In this document: piece after piece, positions 8,389 to 16,654 of the stretch
Position numbering within the stretch: position 1 is the first letter of the stretch
Layout of the letters: every line of letters begins with the position of its first letter
DNA from: Spirochaetaceae bacterium bin103
GTDB taxonomy: Bacteria > Spirochaetota > Spirochaetia > SZUA-6 > Bin103
Length of the DNA: 60,217 bases
Assembly (NCBI GenBank): GCA_002238925.1
Contig: MPNH01000032.1
Location: 1-60,217 of the forward strand
Direction: 5' to 3'
Position numbers and translations under genes: made by a program
Notes under the pieces: model-generated
What the model was told of the DNA's origin: nothing
The model's input: the letters and a program-made list of their open reading frames with translations, nothing else
The model's database searches: none

Positions 8389-8793
8389 ATGATTCTGGGC
8401 GTTGGCATCGACGTGGTGCACCCGCAGCGGCTGCGGCGCTGGCAGCAGATTCCGGGCCTGCTGGAACGGTTCTACCATCCGGAAGAGTTGGCGCAGTGCC
8501 GCAAGCGTGCCGGGGAGGCCGCCGTGCTGTCGCTGGCAGCGCGGTTCGCCGCCAAGGAAGCGTTCGGCAAGGCGCTCGGCTCCGGGCTTGCCGGTCTTGC
8601 CCTGAAGGATATGGCGGTGATGAACAATCCGCTCGGCAAACCGGAGTTGCAGCTTACCGGGTCGGCCAAGGCGGCACTGCAGCGCCTTGGCGGCACGCGC
8701 GTGTTTATCTCCCTGTCGCACGAGAAAACGGCCGTGCTGGCGATGTGCGTCATCGAGGGCGACAGCACCGCGCCCGCCGCAGCCGGCGCGTGA
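8389..8793 (+). CDS. acpS: Holo-[acyl-carrier-protein] synthase
   Basis: AcpS transfers 4'-phosphopantetheine from CoA to a serine of acyl carrier protein. The 134-residue protein has the first signature MILGVGIDVVHPQRL (with the Mg-binding Asp), the second signature ARFAAKEAFGKALG, and the C-terminal VFISLSHEKTAVLAMCVIE strand. Length and motif spacing fit the classical AcpS trimer class. A tail of about 10 Ala/Pro-rich residues follows the domain. It is followed after a short gap by TruA. Confidence 0.93.
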   Translation: MILGVGIDVVHPQRLRRWQQIPGLLERFYHPEELAQCRKRAGEAAVLSLAARFAAKEAFGKALGSGLAGLALKDMAVMNNPLGKPELQLTGSAKAALQRLGGTRVFISLSHEKTAVLAMCVIEGDSTAPAAAGA

Positions 8794-8864
8794 CCCGGCC
8801 GCCCACGGAGCGGTCTGCCGGACGGAATTCGCGCGGCACATCCGGCTCCGGCGACGTCAACGTC

Positions 8865-9605
8865 ATGCTCACGCTCGCTTACGACGGCACCGACTTTGCC
8901 GGCTGGCAGGTGCAGCGCGAGCAGCGCACGGTGCAGGGGGTACTGGAGGCGGGGCTGGCGCGGATGCTCGACCGCCGGGTGCGGGTGCGGGCGGCGGGGC
9001 GCACCGACTCGGGCGTACACGCGATCGGCCAAGTGGCCAACTTCACCGCGCCGGTCACCATCCCGGCGGAGCGTTGGGCGGTGGCGATCAACTCCTACCT
9101 GCCGCCCGACGTGCGGGTGCTCGCGGCGCGCCCGGCGGCGGCGCAATTCGACGCGCGCCGCAGCGCGCTGGCGCGCGGCTACCGCTATCAGCTGCTCGTC
9201 GGCGGCGTCGGGCTGCCGCACCTGCGCCGCTACTGCTACCACGTCCGCCACCGGCCCGACCTCCGCCGGTTAAACAGGTCTGCAGCATATCTTGTTGGTG
9301 AACATGATTTTACAGTTTTCGCCGCGGCGGGCGATGCGAGCCTCAGCAAGGTCCGGCGGGTGATCAGCGCCGTGTTCTATCCGTCGCCGCCATACTTGGT
9401 GTTCCGCATCGTAGCCACCTCTTTCCTCTGGAAGATGGTGCGCAGCATCGTCGGTACGCTGCTGGAGCTGGCCGCCATGGATGCCCCGGCGGCCGACGTG
9501 CGGCGCCTGATCGCGGGCCGGCGGCGTGCGGAGGTGGGCCAGACCGCACCGGCGCGCGGCCTGTTCCTGGAGCGCGTGTGGTATCCTCCACTTTCCGAGT
9601 CATGA
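8865..9605 (+). CDS. truA: tRNA pseudouridine(38-40) synthase TruA
   Basis: TruA isomerises U38-U40 in the anticodon arm of many tRNAs. The 246-residue protein starts MLTLAYDGTDFAGWQ, has the catalytic block GRTDSGVHAIGQ (nucleophile Asp near residue 47), the FTVFAAAGD and FLWKMVRSIVGTLLE motifs, and ends GLFLERVWYP as in the family. The frame is open further upstream, but ATG 8865 gives the standard N-terminus. Its TGA overlaps the ATG of the next gene (ATGA), so translation is probably coupled. Confidence 0.94.
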   Translation: MLTLAYDGTDFAGWQVQREQRTVQGVLEAGLARMLDRRVRVRAAGRTDSGVHAIGQVANFTAPVTIPAERWAVAINSYLPPDVRVLAARPAAAQFDARRSALARGYRYQLLVGGVGLPHLRRYCYHVRHRPDLRRLNRSAAYLVGEHDFTVFAAAGDASLSKVRRVISAVFYPSPPYLVFRIVATSFLWKMVRSIVGTLLELAAMDAPAADVRRLIAGRRRAEVGQTAPARGLFLERVWYPPLSES

Positions 9606-10357
9606 CTCCCGACCAGCGCTTCTATCGCTTTCTTACCCTGATCGAAGACTACTATGCCGGCGGCGAGCGGAGCGTGGACCATCCGCCGCCGGTCCGATTT
9701 CCGAGGCCGATAACGGAGCCTGAGCCGGAGCCGGAGCGGTCCGCCGCGCCGGGGCGTGGAGACAGCCTGGACGCGGTGGCGCGCGAGATTGCCGCGTGCC
9801 GCGCGTGCGCGCTGTGCGAAGGACGCACCCGCACGGTGCCGGGAGAGGGTGCGGCGCAGCCGCTGGTGCTGGTAATCGGCGAGGGACCGGGGTTCGACGA
9901 GGATCGCAGCGGCCGCCCGTTCGTGGGCCGGGCGGGAGCGTACCTGGACCGGTGGCTCGAGGCGATCGAGCTGCGGCGCGCCGACAACTGCTTCATAACC
10001 AACGTGGTGAAGTGCCGCCCGCCGCAGAACCGCGACCCGGCGAGCGCGGAGTCGCAGGCCTGCCTGCCGTTCCTGCAGCGCCAGATTCGGCTGCTTGAGC
10101 CGCGCGCCATACTCTCGGTTGGACGGATTGCCGGTCAACTGCTCACCGGGCAGACCGCCACGATGGCCGCGCTGCGTGTGCACACCCACTCGTATCGGAT
10201 TCCCGGGCTGCCGGAACCGGTACCCCTGGTGGCGACCTACCATCCGAGCGGCGTGCTGCGCAACCAGTCGTTGCGGCGCGCCGTGTGGGACGACCTGCGC
10301 CGCCTGCAGAAACTGCTCGCCGACGGCGGCACACCTCCCGCGGCCGGCGCCCGCTGA
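9602..10357 (+). CDS. Family-4 (iron-sulfur) uracil-DNA glycosylase
   Basis: This base-excision enzyme would remove uracil from DNA. In the 251-residue protein the catalytic domain starts near residue 55 with CRACALCEGR, the first two 4Fe-4S cysteines. Motif 1 is GEGPGFDEDRSGRPFVG (families often have GEAPG), followed by ITNVVKCRPPQNRDP, which carries a third cluster cysteine, a Cys in ESQACLPFL, and motif HPSGVLRN. About 50 Pro/Glu-rich N-terminal residues precede the domain. It overlaps TruA by four bases and is followed by PriA. The gene is the UdgA/Udg4 type, not the UngA fold. Confidence 0.9.
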   Translation: MTPDQRFYRFLTLIEDYYAGGERSVDHPPPVRFPRPITEPEPEPERSAAPGRGDSLDAVAREIAACRACALCEGRTRTVPGEGAAQPLVLVIGEGPGFDEDRSGRPFVGRAGAYLDRWLEAIELRRADNCFITNVVKCRPPQNRDPASAESQACLPFLQRQIRLLEPRAILSVGRIAGQLLTGQTATMAALRVHTHSYRIPGLPEPVPLVATYHPSGVLRNQSLRRAVWDDLRRLQKLLADGGTPPAAGAR

Positions 10358-10377
10358 CCAACAGCGACGGAGCGCCG

Positions 10378-12357
10378 GTGCCCCGCTACCTGCAGGTTGC
10401 GTTCAACCTTCCCATGCAGCAGACGTTCACCTATCTCGACCTGGACGATGCGGCTACCAAGAGCGGCGTTCGCGTGGTGGCGCCGTTCGGCAGGCGGCGG
10501 GTCACCGGATTCGTGATCGGCACCCCGCGCCGGGCGCCCGCGGGCGTGGAACTGCGCGCGATCGGGCGGCGGGTGGATGCGCAGCCGGTGTTCGACGGCG
10601 CCCTGCTGGAGCTGGCCCGCTGGGTAGCCGACACCTACCTGTGTTCGGTGGGCGAGGCGCTGGCCGCGATGATCCCCTCCGGGCGGCGCGAGATCCTGCC
10701 CGACGACACGCCCGGCACCGTGGAGCGGTGGCGCGACCATACCCTGACCGATGAGCAGGAGCACGCGGTGGCGGAGCTGACCGCGCCGAGACCGGATCAC
10801 GCCGCCGGCGGCGCACAGGCGCGCCGCTTCTACCTGCGCGGCATTACCGGTTCCGGCAAGACGGCGGTGTTCATGGCCGCTGCCCGGCGCGTGGTGGCGG
10901 CCGGCCGCGGGGTGATTTACCTGGTGCCGGAGATAGCCCTGACCCACCAGGTGGTAGACCAGTTCAGCGACGTGTTCGGCGACCAGGTGGCGGTGATTCA
11001 CTCCGCGCTTACCCCTTCGCAGCGGTTGCAGCAGTGGAGCCGCATCCGCGGCGGTGCGGCGCGCGTGGTGATCGGGGCGCGCAGCGCGGTATTCGCCCCG
11101 CTCAGCGACCTCGGCCTGATGGTAATCGACGAGGAGCACGAGACCTCCTACAAGGCGGGCGCAACTCCGCGCTACCACGCCCGCCAGGTGGCGATGCACC
11201 GCTGCTCGGCCGAGGGCGCCACCCTGGTGATGGGCAGCGCCACGCCGTCGCTGGAGGCGTTGCACCACATGCGGCGCGGCGTACTGCGCCGCCTCGACCT
11301 GACCCGCCGTCCCGGGGGGGCGCGCATGCCGTCGATCGAGGTGGTGGAGATGAAGGGCCAGCCGGGCCCGCTGTCGGGGCGGCTGCTTGGCGAGATCCGC
11401 GCCGCGGCGGCGGCCGGCCGCCAGTCGATCCTGTTCCTGAACCGGCGCGGGTTCTCCTACTTCTTTCACTGCCGGAGCTGCGGCTTCGAGATGCGCTGCG
11501 TGCGCTGCTCGGTAAGTCTCACCTTTCACAAGGCCAGCCGCGTGATGCTGTGCCACTACTGCGGCTATCGGGTCGCACCGCCGCGCGCGTGTCCGGAGTG
11601 CGCTTCGCTGGACATCGGCTACAGCGGCTTCGGTACGCAACGGGTCGAAGAGGAGCTGGCGGCGGCCGCGCCGGGGCTGCGCGTGCAACGCCTGGACACC
11701 GACGCGTTGCGCGACCGCGGCGAACTGCGCGGCGCGCTCAGCCGGTTTCGCAACGGCGAGGTGGACGTGCTGGTCGGCACCCAGATGGTTGCCAAGGGGC
11801 TCAACTTTCCCGCGGTCCGGCTGGTCGGCATCATCAATGCCGATACCGGCCTGCATCTGCCCGACTTTCGCGCCGCCGAGCGCACCTTCAACCTGATCGT
11901 GCAGGTCGCCGGGCGCGCCGGGCGCGCGCTGCCGGACGGGCGCGTGCTGGTGCAGACCTACCATGCCGATCGGCCGGCCATCCGGCTGGCGGTGGAGGGC
12001 CGCGCCGAGGAGTTCTACCGGCGCGAGATCGCCATGCGGCGCGAGACCGGGTTCCCGCCGTTCGCGCGGCTCATCCGGCTGGTGTTCCGCTCGCGCAGCA
12101 AGCAGCGTGCGCACGCCGCGGCGGTCGGCTTTGCCTCGCACCTGGAACGCGGTCGCGGTACGTCCGCCGAGGGCGAACTGCTCGGTCCGGTGGAGTGCCC
12201 GATCGAGCGCATCGCCGGCAGCTACCGGTTTCACCTGCTGCTGCGCCACCCCACCATCGGGCCGCTGCACCGGTGGGTGAAGCGCACGTGGCTTACCTTC
12301 AAGACGCCCGCCGGCACCCACCTGGAGATCGACGTGGACCCAACCTCGGTGCTGTAG
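10378..12357 (+). CDS. priA: Primosomal protein N' (replication restart helicase PriA)
   Basis: PriA is a superfamily-2 3'-5' helicase that reloads the replisome at stalled forks. The 659-residue protein has the N-terminal 3'BD domain, Walker A GITGSGKTAVF (residues ~153-163), the DEEH box, SATPSLE, and two zinc-binding clusters within CRSCGFEMRCVRC and CHYCGYR...CPEC. The helicase C-terminal block includes GTQMVAKGLNFPAVRLVG and QVAGRAGRA. The GTG at 10378 follows GGAG at 6-nt spacing and gives the standard PriA N-terminus; the frame is open upstream but overlaps the glycosylase gene. Confidence 0.95.
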   Translation: MPRYLQVAFNLPMQQTFTYLDLDDAATKSGVRVVAPFGRRRVTGFVIGTPRRAPAGVELRAIGRRVDAQPVFDGALLELARWVADTYLCSVGEALAAMIPSGRREILPDDTPGTVERWRDHTLTDEQEHAVAELTAPRPDHAAGGAQARRFYLRGITGSGKTAVFMAAARRVVAAGRGVIYLVPEIALTHQVVDQFSDVFGDQVAVIHSALTPSQRLQQWSRIRGGAARVVIGARSAVFAPLSDLGLMVIDEEHETSYKAGATPRYHARQVAMHRCSAEGATLVMGSATPSLEALHHMRRGVLRRLDLTRRPGGARMPSIEVVEMKGQPGPLSGRLLGEIRAAAAAGRQSILFLNRRGFSYFFHCRSCGFEMRCVRCSVSLTFHKASRVMLCHYCGYRVAPPRACPECASLDIGYSGFGTQRVEEELAAAAPGLRVQRLDTDALRDRGELRGALSRFRNGEVDVLVGTQMVAKGLNFPAVRLVGIINADTGLHLPDFRAAERTFNLIVQVAGRAGRALPDGRVLVQTYHADRPAIRLAVEGRAEEFYRREIAMRRETGFPPFARLIRLVFRSRSKQRAHAAAVGFASHLERGRGTSAEGELLGPVECPIERIAGSYRFHLLLRHPTIGPLHRWVKRTWLTFKTPAGTHLEIDVDPTSVL

Positions 12358-12399
12358 CAGCTGGCGAGCAGGGCGCGCGGGGAGGAGCGGACCCCCCGT

Positions 12400-12429
12400 T
12401 TGACAATGGCGCCGCGCGTTCGCCATGTT
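12400..12429 (+). promoter_or_regulatory. Possible promoter before peptide deformylase
   Basis: A perfect TTGACA (12400-12405) is followed, with an 18-bp spacer, by CATGTT (12424-12429). Transcription would start near 12436, only about five bases before the def ATG, so the mRNA would be nearly leaderless. The -10 box is imperfect. Confidence 0.4.
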
Positions 12430-12440
12430 ATCGCTCGTCC

Positions 12441-12962
12441 ATGCTTGAAGTTGTCACGCTCGGCCACCCCGCGCTCCGCCGGCGTGCCGAACCGGTTGCG
12501 GAGGTTACGCCGGAGTTGCGCCGCCTTGCCGACGAAATGCTGGCGGTGATGAAGCAGCATGAGGGGGTCGGGCTGGCCGCTACCCAGGTGAACCGCATGG
12601 TGCGCTTGTTCGTGACCAGGGCGCCGGACGACCGCGAGCGGGTATTCATCAATCCGGAGATCATCCGCACCGGTATCGAGACCGAGTGGCGCGAGGAAGG
12701 CTGCCTGAGCATTCCCGGTCCCCGCGCCGACGTGCAGCGGCCCGCCCACCTCCGCGTGCAGGCGCGCAACCGGCGCGGCCGGCTGTTTGCGCTGGAGGTC
12801 GAGGGCATGCTCGCGCGCGTGATCTTGCACGAACTCGACCACCTGAACGGCATCCTGTTCATCGACCATCTCAGCGATGCGGAGCGCGAGCGGGTGTGCC
12901 GGGAGTACGCCGAGGGGCACGCGGAGGCGAGTGCCGGAGACGCTGACCGGGACGCTGGCTGA
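12441..12962 (+). CDS. def: Peptide deformylase
   Basis: This enzyme removes the N-formyl group from new proteins. All three family motifs are present in the 173-residue protein: GVGLAATQV (motif 1, usually GxGLAAxQ), EGCLSIP (motif 2, metal-binding Cys) and ILHELDHLNG (motif 3, HExDH with two metal-binding His and the catalytic Glu). It lies just upstream of fmt, the enzyme that adds the formyl group, as in many bacteria. No clear Shine-Dalgarno precedes the ATG, in keeping with a possible nearly leaderless mRNA. Confidence 0.95.
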   Translation: MLEVVTLGHPALRRRAEPVAEVTPELRRLADEMLAVMKQHEGVGLAATQVNRMVRLFVTRAPDDRERVFINPEIIRTGIETEWREEGCLSIPGPRADVQRPAHLRVQARNRRGRLFALEVEGMLARVILHELDHLNGILFIDHLSDAERERVCREYAEGHAEASAGDADRDAG

Positions 12963-12966
12963 AGCG

Positions 12967-13902
12967 GTGCGTATCGTGTTCGCCGGTACCCCGGAATTCG
13001 CCGTCCCGGCGCTGGATGCGCTTGCCGGCGAAGAGTTGTGTGCCGTCCTGACCGCCCCCGACCGGCCCGCGGGGCGGCGCGGCACACCGCAGGCGCCGCC
13101 GGTCAAGCGGCGCGCGGCCGCGCGCGGGCTTGTCGTGCTGCAGCCGCAGCGTATCGGCCGCTCGTTCAGCGCGGAGTTGGCGGCGCTGCAGCCGGATCTG
13201 CTGGTGGCGGTGGCGTACGGAAAGATATTTCGTCCCTATTTCCTGGACGTGTTCGCGCGCGGCGGGGTCAACGTGCATCCCTCGCTGCTCCCGGAGCTGC
13301 GCGGACCGGCGCCGATTCCGGCCGCTATCCTCGCCGGCGCGGCGCGCACCGGGGTCACGGTACAGCGCCTGGCGGCGGCGGTGGACGCCGGCGACATTCT
13401 CGCTCAGAAGGTGGTGGCGCTGGGCCGATCGGAGACCAGTGCGTCGCTGGCGCCGCGGCTGGCGCAGGTCGGCGCGGATTTGTTGCGCGAGGTGGTGGAC
13501 GCCATCGCCGCCGGACGCGAGACGGCGCGGGCGCAGGAGGAGTCGGCGGCCACCTGGTGCGGGTTGCTGAGCAAGGAACAGGGCCGCATCGACTGGCGGC
13601 AACCCGCCGACGCCATCGAGCGGGCCGTGCGCGCATACCAGCCATGGCCGCGCGCGTTCACCACTTGGGCGGGCCGCCAGCTTGCCATCTTGGCGGCGGC
13701 GCCGGTGGCGGACGGCACGGCGATGCCGGCGGGTGCGCCGGGCCAGGTGGTCGGCGTGGACAAGCGGCTCGGCATCCTGGTGCGGGCGGGCAGGCACGGC
13801 CTGTGGGTGCGGGAGCTGCAGCTTCAGGGCAAGAAGCCGCTGCAGTGGCAGGCGTTCGTCAACGGCCATCCCGGGATTGCCCGGGCACGGCTCGGTGAGT
13901 AA
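12967..13902 (+). CDS. fmt: Methionyl-tRNA formyltransferase
   Basis: Fmt formylates initiator Met-tRNA. The 311-residue protein opens with VRIVFAGTPEFAVPAL and has the catalytic-site block VNVHPSLLPELRGPAPI, the Asp motif VDAGDIL, and the C-terminal OB-like domain (IDWRQPADAIERAVRAYQPWP onward). The GTG at 12967 is four bases after the def stop and places the first beta strand at the N-terminus. A GTG at 12931, with GGAGG only 3 nt away, would add 12 residues overlapping def. The stop overlaps the PASTA gene by eight bases. Confidence 0.94.
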   Translation: MRIVFAGTPEFAVPALDALAGEELCAVLTAPDRPAGRRGTPQAPPVKRRAAARGLVVLQPQRIGRSFSAELAALQPDLLVAVAYGKIFRPYFLDVFARGGVNVHPSLLPELRGPAPIPAAILAGAARTGVTVQRLAAAVDAGDILAQKVVALGRSETSASLAPRLAQVGADLLREVVDAIAAGRETARAQEESAATWCGLLSKEQGRIDWRQPADAIERAVRAYQPWPRAFTTWAGRQLAILAAAPVADGTAMPAGAPGQVVGVDKRLGILVRAGRHGLWVRELQLQGKKPLQWQAFVNGHPGIARARLGE

Positions 13903-14872
13903 CGATTCGGACCGCCGCCGCCCCGGCCGCGGCGGGTTCCTGTTCACGCTGACCGTCAGCGTGTTGCTGGTGGCCAGCGGCGTGGTGGCGTTCTTCGTCG
14001 TGGTACGCGGCGAGGAAGAGACCCTGGTGCCGGACGTGGTCGCCGCCGACCTGCTCGATGCCATGGTGATGCTCCAGGACAAGGCGCTGGCGCCCCGCGT
14101 GGACGGCCGCTACTCCTCCGATCACGCCAAGTGGCAGGTAGTCGAACAGGATCCGAAGGCGGGCACGCTGGTCAAGGCGGGCCGGCCGGTGCTGCTGGTG
14201 GTAAGCAGGGGCCCGATCATCGACCGGGTCGGCCACTATGTCGGTCGCGACCTGGAGGAGGTGCGCCTGGAGCTGCAGGCCGCGTTCGCCTCGTACCGTG
14301 CGCTGATCACGATTCGCGAGCCGGTGGCGCGGATCACCGATCCCGCCGCGGCGGGCACGATCCTGGCTCAGAACCCGCCGGCCGACACGCCGGTGGTCGA
14401 CGAGATGATGCTGGAGCTGGTGGTGAGCAAGGGTCCGGGCGGCGACCTGATCGAGCTGGCCGACTACGTTGGACGGCCCGCCCTGGAGGTGCGCGACGAG
14501 TTGGCGCAGCTCAACCTGCCGTTCGTGTTCCGCATTCGGGCGGCGCGGGACGGCGACGCGCCGGGAAGCATCGTGTCGCAATCGCCGGCCGCGGGTCAGG
14601 AGATACCCTACAGCTCCATACTGCAGCTGGAGATGACGGTGCCGGGCGAGGTTGAGGAAGCGCTCGTGTTCGGGCTGGTGGAGTCGACGCTGCCGGAGTA
14701 TCCGATCCTGGTCGATCTGAAGCTGGAGGTGATCACCCCGGGCGCCACGCGTACCGTCCTGGAGACCAAGCATCCCGGCGGTCCGATCGCCATTCCGTAT
14801 TTGGAACCGGCAAACGGACAGCTCGTGCTGTCGATGTTCGGCGAGGAAATCCTCACTCAGCCGACCCGGTAG
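13895..14872 (+). CDS. PASTA domain-containing membrane protein
   Basis: The 325-residue protein has a basic N-terminus, one transmembrane segment (about residues 15-36) and then three PASTA-like repeats outside the membrane. Their starts can be seen at VPDVVAADLLDAMVML, VGHYVGRDLEEVRLEL and LADYVGRPALEVRDEL, each ending in an xVSxGP- or SPAAG-type segment. PASTA domains bind peptidoglycan fragments and usually occur on Ser/Thr kinases or PBPs. No kinase or transpeptidase domain is present here, so it would be a stand-alone cell-wall sensor or scaffold. Its GTG start lies inside the fmt stop region, which couples the two genes. Confidence 0.85.
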   Translation: MSNDSDRRRPGRGGFLFTLTVSVLLVASGVVAFFVVVRGEEETLVPDVVAADLLDAMVMLQDKALAPRVDGRYSSDHAKWQVVEQDPKAGTLVKAGRPVLLVVSRGPIIDRVGHYVGRDLEEVRLELQAAFASYRALITIREPVARITDPAAAGTILAQNPPADTPVVDEMMLELVVSKGPGGDLIELADYVGRPALEVRDELAQLNLPFVFRIRAARDGDAPGSIVSQSPAAGQEIPYSSILQLEMTVPGEVEEALVFGLVESTLPEYPILVDLKLEVITPGATRTVLETKHPGGPIAIPYLEPANGQLVLSMFGEEILTQPTR

Positions 14873-14887
14873 CGCGCCGGACGGCCC

Positions 14888-15151
14888 TCAGGTCAGGCCT
14901 CCGCGCCGGCGCACGGCCGCGCGGATGTAGGCAATGACCGCGATTGCCAGCCATACCGAATTGAGCGCCGCGGCGGGGTAGGCGCGGTAGTGAAAGGTGT
15001 TGGCCAGCAAGCCGCCGGCCCCGATCACGTTCAGGGTCTGATACAGGCGCGAGGTGCCGCGCACCCGGTTCGTCGATACCAGCCAGTAGGCGGACAGCAG
15101 GCCGGCCATGCCGACCCAGCCCGCCACGTCGAGGAGCAATCGCGCTTCCAT
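14888..15151 (-). CDS. CBU_0592-like small membrane protein
   Basis: An 87-residue protein with three predicted membrane segments (about residues 5-24, 39-52 and 60-79). The pattern GWVGMAGLLSAYWLVSTNRV, then RLYQTLNVIGAGGLLANT, matches the CBU_0592-type membrane proteins of unknown function. It is convergent with the PASTA gene, with 15 bases between stops, and divergent from tRNA-Gly. Confidence 0.7.
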   Translation of the reverse strand: MEARLLLDVAGWVGMAGLLSAYWLVSTNRVRGTSRLYQTLNVIGAGGLLANTFHYRAYPAAALNSVWLAIAVIAYIRAAVRRRGGLT

Positions 15152-15203
15152 GGCCGATAGAGTCCGCCAAAACGGCGTCTTGCATCTACCCGCGCACCGG
15201 GGA

Positions 15204-15232
15204 TGGACAGCGGCATCCGTATGCGGTACCCT
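15204..15232 (+). promoter_or_regulatory. Promoter of tRNA-Gly
   Basis: TGGACA (15204-15209), a 17-bp spacer and TACCCT (15227-15232). The predicted start near 15239 lies about five bases before the mature tRNA 5' end at 15244. Confidence 0.65.
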
Positions 15233-15243
15233 GAACTCCTACT

Positions 15244-15315
15244 GCGAGCGTCGTATAATGGTTATTACCCGAGCTTCCCAAGCTCGTGACGAGGGTTCGA
15301 TTCCCTTCGCTCGCT
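15244..15315 (+). tRNA. tRNA-Gly (anticodon CCC)
   Basis: The cloverleaf is complete: acceptor GCGAGCG/CGCTCGC, D arm from TCGTATAATGG, anticodon stem CGAGC/GCTCG with loop TTCCCAA (anticodon CCC), and T arm GAGGG-TTCGATT-CCCTT with one G-U pair. The discriminator base is T and no CCA is encoded. The last two bases overlap the stop codon of the convergent LarA-type gene. Confidence 0.95.
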
Positions 15316-16576
15316 ACCCGGCGCTGCCCGGCAGTTGAATCGACCCGTAGGGATACACGGCGGCCTTGGCCCCGTGCGGGTAGCGTTGCGTGAGGTGAAT
15401 CAGCACTTCGCTCCAGGTGTGGCACGGCACGACGTGCTCTCCGGGCCCATACATGTCCAGGTCCACCCGTGACTGGTAGTTCGAGCACACCAGTACCAGG
15501 CTCGCCTTGCGGATCGGGCTCTTTGTGACCGGCTTCCATATCGCCCCGCCGTAGTCGCTGCCGAACCGGCCCACCAGGTAGTGGGGCGCCTGCCCCTCGA
15601 CGCTCTCCGACACCACCACCGCGACGCCGCCTTCCTTCAGCGACAGGTCGGCGGGCCAGATACCCTTGGTGGCCTGGTTTTCGATCGGGTAGGTGTTGAC
15701 CACCACCACGTCGCACTGCGCGGCAAGGGGGGTGGTGTAGAGGCGCTTCGCCGCGTCCACGCCGGCGCGGTGCTGCTCCATGAACTGGCCGGCGAACACC
15801 TGTACCACCTCGCGCCGCTGGTTGATCAGCAGGTCGACCTTGAAGTCCAGGCCCACCATGGCGACCGCCTCCTCCAGGTCCTGGCGGACCACGCTCTCAT
15901 CGACGTTGCCGAGCAGGTGGGAAGGGTTGGCCGCACGGGCCGCGGCGTTGCGGCGGCCGAGGACGCGGTGATTGTGGTCGACGGTGGCGATGCCGGCCAC
16001 GCCCGGCACGACCAGTTTGGCGCCGCCGCCGAAGCCGGCCGCCAGGTGCGGAATGAGTCCGCCGATGCCGATGCGCAGGTCGCACGACATCACCTCGCGG
16101 TTGATCTCGACGCGCGTTCCGCTGCTCGTCGTTCCCACCTCCACCAAGTGATCGAACGGGTTGTGGTTGTACACCCGGTAGCGGCGCACCACGTCGGCGC
16201 CGAGCTTCTTGACGAAGTCCTCGTGCGACATCACCGCGTGGTTGGCGAACGCCCCCACGAAGCGAATCCGATCTTCGGTGAATCCGGCCGCGTGCAATTC
16301 GGCGAGCACCATCGGCAGGATGCGCCATGTCGGTGCCGGCCGGGTGAGGTCGTCGAACAGGATTACCGCCTGCTTGCGGCCCTTGGCAAGCTCCCGCAGG
16401 CAGGCAGTGCCGAGCGGCGTGTTCAGTTGCTCGCGGAGCTGATCGTCGTCGAGGGCCGGGGCGTCGTGGCCGGCCATGCGGCACTCCTCCACCTGCCAGC
16501 TCGCCGGAAACGGCAGCTCCATGTCGCGGTCGCCGTACCAAGCGTGGGTGGGGATCCTGATCGTCGTGTCGGTCAT
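15314..16576 (-). CDS. LarA-like protein (DUF2088, nickel-dependent racemase family)
   Basis: Characterised LarA is a lactate racemase that uses a nickel-pincer cofactor; relatives act on other 2-hydroxy acids. The 420-residue protein has the N-terminal DUF2088 block ILFDDLTRPAPTW, the segment FVGAFANHAVMSHEDFVKKLG with histidines, and HLAAGFGGGAKLVVPGVAG, whose Lys corresponds to the cofactor-bearing Lys of LarA. The substrate cannot be assigned. No larB, larC or larE cofactor genes are in the window. The stop codon overlaps the 3' end of tRNA-Gly on the other strand. Confidence 0.8.
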   Translation of the reverse strand: MTDTTIRIPTHAWYGDRDMELPFPASWQVEECRMAGHDAPALDDDQLREQLNTPLGTACLRELAKGRKQAVILFDDLTRPAPTWRILPMVLAELHAAGFTEDRIRFVGAFANHAVMSHEDFVKKLGADVVRRYRVYNHNPFDHLVEVGTTSSGTRVEINREVMSCDLRIGIGGLIPHLAAGFGGGAKLVVPGVAGIATVDHNHRVLGRRNAAARAANPSHLLGNVDESVVRQDLEEAVAMVGLDFKVDLLINQRREVVQVFAGQFMEQHRAGVDAAKRLYTTPLAAQCDVVVVNTYPIENQATKGIWPADLSLKEGGVAVVVSESVEGQAPHYLVGRFGSDYGGAIWKPVTKSPIRKASLVLVCSNYQSRVDLDMYGPGEHVVPCHTWSEVLIHLTQRYPHGAKAAVYPYGSIQLPGSAG

Positions 16577-16654
16577 CGCCTCCCATAGTGCGCCACAATC
16601 GCCACCCGTGGCGAGCCGGCGACCGCTTTCGGGGGCAGCCCCGCGCGGCTCCGC

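Noticed and set aside
10237..12426. A 729-codon open frame on the minus strand.
   Set aside because: It is antisense to PriA, which has all its motifs; the predicted protein is low-complexity.
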